Assembly: GCF_900168005.1 (NCBI RefSeq)
Contig: NZ_FUYP01000008.1
Location: 1-64,000 of the forward strand
DNA length: 64,000 nt
Origin: Sphingopyxis flava
GTDB lineage: Bacteria > Pseudomonadota > Alphaproteobacteria > Sphingomonadales > Sphingomonadaceae
Direction: 5' to 3'
This document shows positions 18,049-25,928 of the stretch, piece by piece (within the stretch, counting starts at the first letter, position 1; each line of letters starts with the position of its first letter). A program made the position numbers and the translations under genes. The notes beneath the pieces were generated by a model that worked only from the letters and a program-made list of their open reading frames with translations, made no database searches and was not told where the DNA came from.

Positions 18049-19965
18049 CTAGAAACTCAAAATCATGTTGGCGAGGATCGACACATAAATGTCGTCCCGC
18101 TGCTTGTTATCGAACAGATCCTTGAACCCCGCGCCGGGGACCAGAACCGCCGCGCTCAGCCGTCCGACGATGTTCTGCGTGGCCTTGGGCCGCCAGATGC
18201 CGGCGAGCGAAAGATCCCAGCCGATATCCTTGGGGATCGAGCCCTCGCTGCGCAGCACCTGGAGGCTCGATGTATTTTCGAACCAGAGATGGTTGAGGTT
18301 GGCGCTGACGCGCACTTGCGGCGAAAGGTCGAAATCGCCGCCCGCGCCGACCAGGATCGTGCCCGGATTGTTGAAGTTCGACTGGCCCTCTTCTTTCGAG
18401 GAGCGCAGCGAGTTCAATAGGCCGTTGCGGCCGCTGATCGAAATGACGCGCCCGCCGCCTGCAAAAGGGATGGTCTGGCGGATCCAGTAGCTGGTGTCGG
18501 CGCCCGCGAAGATCGGATTTTCGAAGATCGCGTCGAACCCGCCCTCGGTGCGATTATAAGGATCGCCATCTCCGCTTGCGTAAAGCCCCGACAGGCGAAA
18601 GCGCATCCAGTCCTGGTCGTAGCTGAGCTCGGCTGCCGCGAATCCGGCGCGAATCTTCGCAGGCTCGCTCGTGAAGAAACTGTTCCGGTCCTTTCCGAGC
18701 GCAGCATAAAGGCTCGTGGTCAGGTTGAGCCGGCCGATCCGGCCGTCGGCGCTGTAGCCAAGATAGACGACATCATAGTCGCGCCCGCGCAGATCGCCGA
18801 GAAGCGCCGGGCGCACGGGAAAGCCGTTGTGGTCGATCTGGACGTCGTTCTTTTCGCGGTTGATGTTCCAAGTGGCGCTGAGCTGGCTGGTGAGGCCGAC
18901 GAAAGGGAAGTCCTGCCGATAGACATTGGCGGTCAGGATGAAATCGTCGCGCGGCGTCTGGGCGATATCGTTGAGGCCGCTGTTGGTGTCCTTTTCGAGC
19001 CGCCAGAAGGCCGCCAGATTATACTGGAAGCGATTGTTGTCGCGATTGCCGAAATAGCGAATTCCGAGCTGGCTGTCGTTGAACAGGAACCCGCGGAAAT
19101 CGCTCTGAAAGGGCTGGATGCCGACGCGGATCGAGTGAAAGTCGTAGCGGTCGCTGTCATTGCCCAGATGCTTGTCGATAAAGGCTTCCTGCACCCCGAC
19201 GAAATGGTCGAAGCGATGGCTCTTCTTCGACGGGCGCACGTCGACCACGCGCCTTTCGGGCACGTCGACATAGTTGATATTATAGGCAAGCGTCAGGCGA
19301 TATTCGACGTCGGGAGGCTTGAAGGCGGTCGAGCCCTTGATCAGCGCAAAGCCGCCGATGAACGTCTGCGCCGCAACGAAGCTGCGATTCTTGCCGAACA
19401 CGTCGAGGCTGCCGGGGCGCGCCGTCGTCTGGACGCCGTTGGGGATCGGAAAGGTCCGCGGCTCGAACACGCTGTCCGATATGAGATTGGCAACGAAGAA
19501 CCAGTCGTCGCCCTTGATCGGGAGCCACCTCACCTTGCTGCGGTCGATCGGCCGATCGCCCTTCAATGTGTTCTGGTGATAAGGGTCGAACCAGCGCTCC
19601 TTGACCACGCCCAGCGTCTCGATCAGTCGCCAGCGGTCAGGGATGGGGAGCTGGTCCTCGATTCCGGGAAAGGTCTCGGGCGGGGGCGGGCGAAGCGCCC
19701 CTTCGTTGTCCTGGGTCAGCCGGTCGGGAAGAATGGGGTTATAGCCCGGCCGGCGGCGACCATCGAGGATCTGGCCGACGAGGTCATCGCCGACCGCCTC
19801 CTGCCAGTCGGCCGGCGGTGGCGGCGGCGCCAGTTCGTCGAGCGAAGGCTCGCCAGCCGCCGGCTGCTCGGCAGCGGGAAGCGGCGCGGGCGCGGGCACC
19901 TCGCCCGGAGCACCCTGCGCCGCAAGGCTTGCGATCAGTGGCCAAAGGCTGCTTCCCCCCGTCAT
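18049..19965 (-). CDS. Outer-membrane beta-barrel protein of the multihaem operon
   Basis: The 638-residue protein has a short hydrophobic N-terminus, a Pro/Ala-rich linker (about 20-60), then a long run of alternating aromatic/polar strands and a terminal phenylalanine (ILANMILSF), the usual signature of an outer-membrane barrel. Strand-like segments such as RYFGNRDNNRFQYNLAAFWRL and LTANVYRQDFPFVGLTSQLSATWN recur to the end. It has no plug domain or TonB box, so it is not a TonB receptor. It lies 3 bp from genes on both sides in the cytochrome operon. A role as a porin sheath for electron transfer, as MtrB is for MtrA, is an inference; no MtrB-type CxxC is visible. Confidence 0.78.
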   Translation of the reverse strand: MTGGSSLWPLIASLAAQGAPGEVPAPAPLPAAEQPAAGEPSLDELAPPPPPADWQEAVGDDLVGQILDGRRRPGYNPILPDRLTQDNEGALRPPPPETFPGIEDQLPIPDRWRLIETLGVVKERWFDPYHQNTLKGDRPIDRSKVRWLPIKGDDWFFVANLISDSVFEPRTFPIPNGVQTTARPGSLDVFGKNRSFVAAQTFIGGFALIKGSTAFKPPDVEYRLTLAYNINYVDVPERRVVDVRPSKKSHRFDHFVGVQEAFIDKHLGNDSDRYDFHSIRVGIQPFQSDFRGFLFNDSQLGIRYFGNRDNNRFQYNLAAFWRLEKDTNSGLNDIAQTPRDDFILTANVYRQDFPFVGLTSQLSATWNINREKNDVQIDHNGFPVRPALLGDLRGRDYDVVYLGYSADGRIGRLNLTTSLYAALGKDRNSFFTSEPAKIRAGFAAAELSYDQDWMRFRLSGLYASGDGDPYNRTEGGFDAIFENPIFAGADTSYWIRQTIPFAGGGRVISISGRNGLLNSLRSSKEEGQSNFNNPGTILVGAGGDFDLSPQVRVSANLNHLWFENTSSLQVLRSEGSIPKDIGWDLSLAGIWRPKATQNIVGRLSAAVLVPGAGFKDLFDNKQRDDIYVSILANMILSF

Positions 19966-19968
19966 CGC

Positions 19969-21960
19969 CTAGAGCCCATCGCAGACATTTTGCTGCGCCG
20001 TGTCGAGGAAAGGCGCGAACGGACAGCTGATGTAACGCAGCCGGACCGTCGCCCCATCCTGGAGCCTGACGACGATGCGGTCGGCGCGCAGTTCTCCCGG
20101 CGCGTTGCCGATGCCGCCCGTCCTTGCCCCGCCGTTGTGGGCGCCAAGGAAGCTGATCATATCGTCCTGGTCGATACCGTCGCCCGAGACGCCAATGCCC
20201 CCGACGAGGCGGTTGCCGCGATAGATGGGAACCGATCCGGGGAAGATCTGAATGCCGTTCTGCAACCGGTTGTGCCCCGGTGCGACGTCGGGAAGCGTCG
20301 TGCAGCGCTGCGGCGTGTCCGTCGCGCTGGCGCCCGACACATAAGCGAGATGCTGGCCGAGATTGCCGATGATCAGCGCCGACTGCAGCCCGGTCGAGAA
20401 GGGGTTGAACTGCGCAATCGGGCGCGACAGGGGGCCGTGCGGGCGCCCGACTTCGCCATCGGGAAAATAGGGGCGCGACAAATTGCCGCCCGAGCGGTCG
20501 GCGAAGGCAACCTTGCCCGTCAGCGCCGATGGATCATTGAGGAAGCTGCGCAGCGCGGGGACGAACTGGCGTACATCGGCGCTGGCGTTCGCCGACAGCT
20601 CAGCGCCTGCCTGTGCGGCCGAGAAGAAAGTCGCGGTCCGCGCCTTTTGCAGGCTGACGTCGGCGCCGAATATCGGCGCATCGGGCGACCGCACGATGCC
20701 GAGAATCTCGCCGTGGGTGTCGACGATGCTGATCGTGACCTGCGCGCGGCTGTCGAGCGGGCGGCGGATCTGCGCGCGGGCGCGGCTCATCACGCCGAAG
20801 GCTTCCTCGAGGAGTGCCCGCACCTCGGCGGCGGTCAGCGGCGCGCTGTTCGACGCGCCGTCGGTACCGCTGCGGATCGGAAAGCGGTTTGCGCCGCTGC
20901 CATTGGTCAGGACAAACGCGTCGCGGTTCGAAAATTCGCTTGGCATCGAGGGGCGGACGCCCGACGCCTCGCTTCCATAGGCGGTCCCCGCGATCACCGC
21001 GGCGTTGGCATAGCCGGTGACGGCGATCAGGCTTCCCGCGCTGCCGTTGAGGCTCGCAAAGCTCGCGCCGCCGCCCGTCATCAGCCCTGCATAAGTCGCA
21101 TCCGAAAAGCGCAGGCTCGTCCCGTCGACGGTAATCTTGTCGGCCGTAATGCTCGCCGGCGCCTCGAAGCCGCGCGTGCCCGCAAGCGCGATAAGCTCCT
21201 CGGCGTCATTGTCGATGTCGAGGATATTGGGATCGCTCCCGTAATCGCCGTCGCCCATCACGCCAATGCCGCCGACAAGCACGCCATTCTTGTAGAGCGG
21301 CAGTCCCCCGGGGTCCGCGGCGAGACCGAGCGGCGAGCGCTTCGGGCCGATCAGCGCCGCAGCGCCCGCGGCGCCGAAGCGCGATGCGAAGTCGCTGCAC
21401 GGAAGCTGACTGAACTGCACACCGAACAGGGGCCCGCTTTCAAGGCCGACCGTCGTCGGCGCAGGCGGGAAATGCTCCTGAACGATCTGGCTCGCGGTCC
21501 GCGTCGAAAAGGCGTTGCCGCCGCTCGACAGATAGGCTCCCGTTATTGCTTTCGCGATCGCACCCGCCTCGGCAGGGAAAGTCACATTCTGCGCGTCGAT
21601 GCTCGCGCCATTCGGCGCCGCCGAGGTCGTTGCGGTCGCGCGCGCGCCGTTCATGCGGAAGACGGCAAGGACATTCCCCACGCGGTCGGTGACCGCGATC
21701 ATCGAGGGAAGGCTGCGCGCCTGTGCTTCGGCAATGGCATTTGCGAGAATCTGCTGCACCTCGGCGACGCTCAGCGATGCGGCAGCAGGCGGCGTATAAA
21801 GTCCGCCGGTCGGCGCCGGGGTGGGCGTCGGCGCGGGGCTCGGCGTCGGGGTGCCGCCGCTGCCGCCGCCGCCGCCGCCGCACGAGGCGAGGAGAAGCGC
21901 ACCAAGCGCGGCAAAAGCGGTCGAGCGAAAGAGGGAAGAGCGCGTCTGCATGAGCGTCAC
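19969..21960 (-). CDS. Lipoprotein with two HbpS/GlcG-type haem-binding domains
   Basis: The 663-residue protein has a lipobox LLAS-C with acylated Cys27, then a Gly run and a Pro/Thr linker to about residue 52. Two copies of an HbpS/GlcG-like domain follow (roughly 60-290 and 375-640). Each contains a VTDRVGNVLAVFR or VDTHGEILGIVR strand and a later LPLYKNGVLVGGIGVMGDGD or VPIYRGNRLVGGIGVSGDGI motif. Single-domain members bind or degrade haem or act as redox sensors; two in one lipoprotein is unusual. The GTG start at 21960 overlaps the stop of the penta-haem cytochrome (GTGA); an ATG three codons later is possible. Probably anchored in the outer membrane facing the periplasm or outside. Confidence 0.82.
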   Translation of the reverse strand: MTLMQTRSSLFRSTAFAALGALLLASCGGGGGGSGGTPTPSPAPTPTPAPTGGLYTPPAAASLSVAEVQQILANAIAEAQARSLPSMIAVTDRVGNVLAVFRMNGARATATTSAAPNGASIDAQNVTFPAEAGAIAKAITGAYLSSGGNAFSTRTASQIVQEHFPPAPTTVGLESGPLFGVQFSQLPCSDFASRFGAAGAAALIGPKRSPLGLAADPGGLPLYKNGVLVGGIGVMGDGDYGSDPNILDIDNDAEELIALAGTRGFEAPASITADKITVDGTSLRFSDATYAGLMTGGGASFASLNGSAGSLIAVTGYANAAVIAGTAYGSEASGVRPSMPSEFSNRDAFVLTNGSGANRFPIRSGTDGASNSAPLTAAEVRALLEEAFGVMSRARAQIRRPLDSRAQVTISIVDTHGEILGIVRSPDAPIFGADVSLQKARTATFFSAAQAGAELSANASADVRQFVPALRSFLNDPSALTGKVAFADRSGGNLSRPYFPDGEVGRPHGPLSRPIAQFNPFSTGLQSALIIGNLGQHLAYVSGASATDTPQRCTTLPDVAPGHNRLQNGIQIFPGSVPIYRGNRLVGGIGVSGDGIDQDDMISFLGAHNGGARTGGIGNAPGELRADRIVVRLQDGATVRLRYISCPFAPFLDTAQQNVCDGL

Positions 21961-23396
21961 CGCAGGGCCTGGATCGCGCGCACCGCGCGGCCGAGTGCGG
22001 CCTGGAAATCATTGGGTTTGTAGGCGTTGGGGTCCTTGACCGCCGCATAGGCGCGGTCGAGATCGGCCCGGATTCCCGCCGCAGCGCCCACCGTCACGCG
22101 TCCCGACGACACCATCGACCCAAGCAAGGTGTCGACCCCCATCACCGCCTGCGATGATCCTGCATAGTCGGTGAAGCGGTCGCTTATCGTCTTTGCCGCG
22201 ATCGCATCGACGAGCGCGAAGGCGTCGGTGCCCGAAAAGCTGCGCGACGCGAAGGCTGCTTTGAGCGCTGCGACCGTCTGGGCAAGCTCGCCGGCCGCAG
22301 CGAGGGCGCTCGGCCGGTCGGTGGCAAGCGCGCGGTGGAAGGCGGCGCTGCGCGCGCTGAGCTGCTCGGCAAGTCCGGGCGCAGCGAGGCGCGCTGCCGC
22401 CGACAACATGATCAGATTCTCGTCATTATAGGGCGGCATGCCCTCGGGAAGGCCGGGGCGTCCCGGGTTGGCGAGGCTCGTCTTCACGGGCTTTGCCTGG
22501 TCGTAGATGCGGCGGTGGCAGCTATGGCAGTCGAGAAAATAGAATTCGGGGAAGACCCCCTCGGTCCCGCGCTTCGACTGGAAGAGCGTGAGGCTGCGCT
22601 CAAGCGCGGTCGCCTGTCCCACCGCCCACATCTGGACATGGTCCGTGCGCCTGCCGGCTGCGCCGAATTTGCGCCAGCCATAATCGCTATCTTCATCATG
22701 GTGCGCCTGAAGCGCCGAGAAGAGATCGAGCTCGAACGAAATGCGCGGATGCCCCGCCGCCATGATACGGTGGGTGACGAACTGTCCCTCGCCCGCCGAT
22801 CCGAAATGGCAGTCGACGCAGACGCCCGCGCGGACCACGGGGTCCTCGAGCTTGCGCAGGCCTGCACGAAGGTTCGCAAGATGCTTTTCGCGCATTTCCG
22901 CACCGGGATCGGGGTTGGGGCCCACCCCGGCGTAATGCGTGGCGATCCAGCCGCCGGCGGGGCCATGACACGTCTCGCAGCTCACCCCGTCGGCGAGCGG
23001 CGCGCTGCCGCGGCTTGCCGTGGCATCGCTGTGGCAGCCAAGGCACATCGCGGCGCGGCTCGGGTCGCCGATACCGAGATTGCGCGCGATGAACTGGCTG
23101 CGGCTGTTCGAGAGGACGGCCCAGGCGCGGCTGTGCGCGCCCCCGGGGGTCGAGGGCTCCTGCCATTTCATGAGCTCGTCCTGGCGCACGACGGTGCCGT
23201 CGCCCTCCATCCGGCCGTGACAGGTGGAGCCGGCGCACGAGGCAACGCCGAGGAACCGCCCGCCGCTCTCGCCCTGCGAGCGCGCCGGCGGCGCTGCGAT
23301 AAGAGCTGCGAGCGCGAGGCCCGCGAGCATCAGCGCAAAGCCCGCCAATGCCGCCCAAGGCCGATCGCCGCGCCCCTGTCCAGCGTGCGTCGTCAT
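21957..23396 (-). CDS. Penta-haem c-type cytochrome, c554-like, membrane-anchored
   Basis: The 479-residue protein has an N-terminal hydrophobic segment (about 17-35) serving as signal or anchor. Five haem sites follow: a CX4CH site (CAGSTCH, Cys54/Cys59) and four CxxCH sites with first cysteines at 118, 140, 193 and 290. The pattern resembles the cytochrome c554 family, tetra-haem electron carriers linked to hydroxylamine oxidoreductase and similar enzymes, with an extra non-standard site. About 170 residues of Ala-rich helix form the C-terminus. The ATG at 23396 (MTTHAGQG) was preferred to a TTG at 23441. It heads the operon, about 50 bp after gdhA, with no clear terminator between. Confidence 0.82.
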   Translation of the reverse strand: MTTHAGQGRGDRPWAALAGFALMLAGLALAALIAAPPARSQGESGGRFLGVASCAGSTCHGRMEGDGTVVRQDELMKWQEPSTPGGAHSRAWAVLSNSRSQFIARNLGIGDPSRAAMCLGCHSDATASRGSAPLADGVSCETCHGPAGGWIATHYAGVGPNPDPGAEMREKHLANLRAGLRKLEDPVVRAGVCVDCHFGSAGEGQFVTHRIMAAGHPRISFELDLFSALQAHHDEDSDYGWRKFGAAGRRTDHVQMWAVGQATALERSLTLFQSKRGTEGVFPEFYFLDCHSCHRRIYDQAKPVKTSLANPGRPGLPEGMPPYNDENLIMLSAAARLAAPGLAEQLSARSAAFHRALATDRPSALAAAGELAQTVAALKAAFASRSFSGTDAFALVDAIAAKTISDRFTDYAGSSQAVMGVDTLLGSMVSSGRVTVGAAAGIRADLDRAYAAVKDPNAYKPNDFQAALGRAVRAIQALR

Positions 23397-23449
23397 CCGC
23401 AACCGTCCCCTTTTTTCCTCGCCCGGGGCTTTTGCCCTCAAGCGGCCTC

Positions 23450-24805
23450 TTACACCACCCCGAACGCCAGCATCGCGTCGGCCACTTTCTTGAAGCCCGC
23501 GATATTGGCACCCTTCACATAATCGACATAACCCTTGCCCTGATCGCCATAGGTCAGGCAGCGCGAATGTATGCCGGCCATGATGTCTTTCAGCATCTGT
23601 TGCAGCTCGTCTTCGCTCCAGCTGCGCCGCGCGCTGTTCTGGCTCATTTCAAGACCCGACACCGCAACGCCCCCCGCATTCGCCGCCTTGCCCGGCGCGT
23701 ACATGAGCTTCGCATCGCGGAAAATGTGAGCGCCTGCAAGGTCGGTTGGCATGTTGGCGCCCTCGCTGACTGCGATACAGCCGTTCTGGACGAGCGTTTT
23801 GGCATCCTCGCCATTGAGCTCGTTCTGCGTCGCGCAGGGCAGGGCAACGTCGCAGGGCACGCCCCACGGCGTCTTTCCGGGCACGAAAGTCGCCGATTTG
23901 AACTCGCTGACATAATCCTCGATCCGGCCGCGACGGTGGGTCTTGTGCGCCTTCACCCAGTCGATCTTCTCCTGCGTGATGCCATCGGGATCATGAATGA
24001 AGCCGCCCGAATCGGAAAGGGTGAGCACCTTGCCGCCCAATTGGACGACCTTCTCGGCCGCGTGCGTTGCAACATTGCCCGAACCTGAAATGACGGCATT
24101 CTTGCCAACGAGGTCCTGGTCTTTGGCCGCCAGCATGTCGGCAAGGAAATAAACCGCACCATAGCCCGTCGCCTCGGTCCGGATCAGCGAACCGCCCCAT
24201 TCGAGGCCCTTGCCGGTGAGTACCCCGGTAAATTCGTTGGTGATCCGCTTATACTGGCCGAACATGAAGCCGATCTCGCGTCCCCCGACGCCGATATCCC
24301 CCGCGGGCACGTCGATGTCGGCGCCGATGTGGCGATAAAGCTCGGTCATGAAGCTCTGGCAGAAGCGCATGATCTCGCGAACGCTCTTGCCCTTGGGGTT
24401 GAAGTTCGACCCGCCCTTGCCGCCGCCCATGGGGAGGCCAGTCAGCGCATTCTTGAAGGTCTGCTCGAACGCGAGGAACTTGAGCACGCTCTCCGTGACG
24501 CTCGGGTGGAAGCGGATGCCCCCCTTATAGGGACCGATCGCATTGTTATTCTGGACGCGCCAGCCACGCTGGACGCGGATATGGCCATTGTCATCTTCCC
24601 AGCAGACGCGAAACGACACGACCCGGTCGGGTTCGGCGATGCGGCGCAATATCTGCTGCGAATGATATTCTTCCTTGTCGGCGATGAAGTCGAAAATATC
24701 CTCGGCGACTTCCTGCACCGCCTGGACGAACTCGTTCTGCCCCGGATTGCGCTTCTTCACGCCCTCCATGAACGTCGGAAAATCGACGTGATCCGAAACT
24801 GCCAT
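23450..24805 (-). CDS. gdhA: NADP-specific glutamate dehydrogenase
   Basis: The 451-residue enzyme aminates 2-oxoglutarate to glutamate with NADPH. Family motifs are intact: PYKGGIRFHPSV, LTGLPMGGGKGGSNFNPKGKS (catalytic lysine region), PAGDIGVGGREIGFMFGQYKR, the Rossmann motif ISGSGNVATHAAEK, and ANAGGVAVSGLEMSQN. Length and motifs fit the hexameric bacterial type. The ATG at 24805 has a GGGAGAGG ribosome site; a TTG eight codons upstream was rejected. The gene is co-directional with the multihaem operon and ends about 50 bp before it; only a weak GGGC-AAAA-GCCC hairpin separates them, so read-through is possible. Confidence 0.95.
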   Translation of the reverse strand: MAVSDHVDFPTFMEGVKKRNPGQNEFVQAVQEVAEDIFDFIADKEEYHSQQILRRIAEPDRVVSFRVCWEDDNGHIRVQRGWRVQNNNAIGPYKGGIRFHPSVTESVLKFLAFEQTFKNALTGLPMGGGKGGSNFNPKGKSVREIMRFCQSFMTELYRHIGADIDVPAGDIGVGGREIGFMFGQYKRITNEFTGVLTGKGLEWGGSLIRTEATGYGAVYFLADMLAAKDQDLVGKNAVISGSGNVATHAAEKVVQLGGKVLTLSDSGGFIHDPDGITQEKIDWVKAHKTHRRGRIEDYVSEFKSATFVPGKTPWGVPCDVALPCATQNELNGEDAKTLVQNGCIAVSEGANMPTDLAGAHIFRDAKLMYAPGKAANAGGVAVSGLEMSQNSARRSWSEDELQQMLKDIMAGIHSRCLTYGDQGKGYVDYVKGANIAGFKKVADAMLAFGVV

Positions 24806-24975
24806 GCACCCCTCTCCCTTCTTGTTCAAACCGGGAAAATTGGTGCGACCCCATTGTTTTACGAAATTGTCGTTGACCGACCTTGCCCGATAAAGGCTAC
24901 ACCATCAGCGCGCAATGACAAGAGCCAGCAACGCTGCCGGCAGCTTTTCCATTCGCGATGCGGAAAGGGGCAAAA

Positions 24976-25899
24976 ATGAGTGAGACCAAGGGGCTGTCGG
25001 GTACCAACCGCGCGATATTGATCGCCGCCTTCGTGCTGCTCGCCGCGGCGGTCGGCTATGCGATGTGGCGCGATGCAGACGCGCCGCCGCCCCGTGCCGA
25101 GGCTGGCGCCGAGGCGCCTGCCGATACAATCGGCGCGCTGGAGGATCGCACCCGGCGCGAGCCCCAGAGCACCGAGGCGTGGACGATGCTGGGCGCCGCG
25201 CGCTTCGATATGGGCGATTTTGCAGGCGCGGTCGCGGCCTATGAAAAGGCGGTGGCGCTCGCCCCTGAAAGGGCCCCCATCTGGTCGGCGCTCGGCGAGG
25301 CGCGGGTGATGGCGAGCGAGCGCGACCCCTTGCCGGCCGCGGCGCGTGAGGCGTTCGACAAGGCGATCGCGCTCGATGCAAAGGATCCGCGCGCGCGCTA
25401 TTTCATGGCGGTGAAGAAGGATATTGGGGGCGATCACAAGGGCGCAATCGACGACTGGTTTGCGCTGCTCGCCGACACGCCGCAAGGCGCGCCGTGGGAG
25501 GCAGATCTTCGCCGCACAATCGAGCAGGTCGGCGCCATCCACAAGATCGAGGTCGCAGACCGGCTCGCACGGACGCAGGCGCGGCCCTTGACGCCCGACG
25601 AGCTTCCCGTCGCCGCGCGCGCGATCCCCGGCCCGAGCCGCGCCGAAATGGAGGCCGCCGCGCAGCTTCCCAAGGGCCAGCAGGATGCGATGATCGCGGG
25701 CATGGTCGACGGGCTCGAGGCGAAGCTGAAGGCGAGCCCTGGCGATGTCGACCGCTGGATCATGCTGATGCGCAGCCGCATGACGCTGGGCGAGACCGGA
25801 AAGGCTGCGCAGGCGCTCAAGGACGCGATCGCCGCCAATCCGGACGCGGCCGCGCGGCTGAAGGCGCAGGCGGGACTGCTCGGGGTGCCGGGGGCGTAG
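24976..25899 (+). CDS. CcmI/CycH-like TPR protein (cytochrome c maturation)
   Basis: The 307-residue protein has one membrane helix at about 13-31 (AILIAAFVLLAAAVGYAMW) and then TPR repeats (EAWTMLGAARFDMGDFAGAVAAYEKAVALAPE and a weaker set near the C-terminus), the layout of the C-terminal half of CcmI. CcmI holds apocytochrome c and presents it to the CcmFH haem lyase in the periplasm. No other ccm gene is in the window. It is transcribed away from gdhA and the multihaem operon, so it may be a stand-alone maturation helper for those cytochromes, which is inference. The ATG at 24976 follows a GAAAGGGG ribosome site. Confidence 0.72.
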   Translation: MSETKGLSGTNRAILIAAFVLLAAAVGYAMWRDADAPPPRAEAGAEAPADTIGALEDRTRREPQSTEAWTMLGAARFDMGDFAGAVAAYEKAVALAPERAPIWSALGEARVMASERDPLPAAAREAFDKAIALDAKDPRARYFMAVKKDIGGDHKGAIDDWFALLADTPQGAPWEADLRRTIEQVGAIHKIEVADRLARTQARPLTPDELPVAARAIPGPSRAEMEAAAQLPKGQQDAMIAGMVDGLEAKLKASPGDVDRWIMLMRSRMTLGETGKAAQALKDAIAANPDAAARLKAQAGLLGVPGA

Positions 25900-25928
25900 G
25901 CGCTACGTCCGCGCGCCCCCCGCGTCCC

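Noticed and set aside
18829..22023. A 1064-codon plus-strand open frame antisense to the barrel and HbpS genes
   Set aside because: Shadow coding caused by third-position GC bias; Arg/Ala-rich with no motifs.
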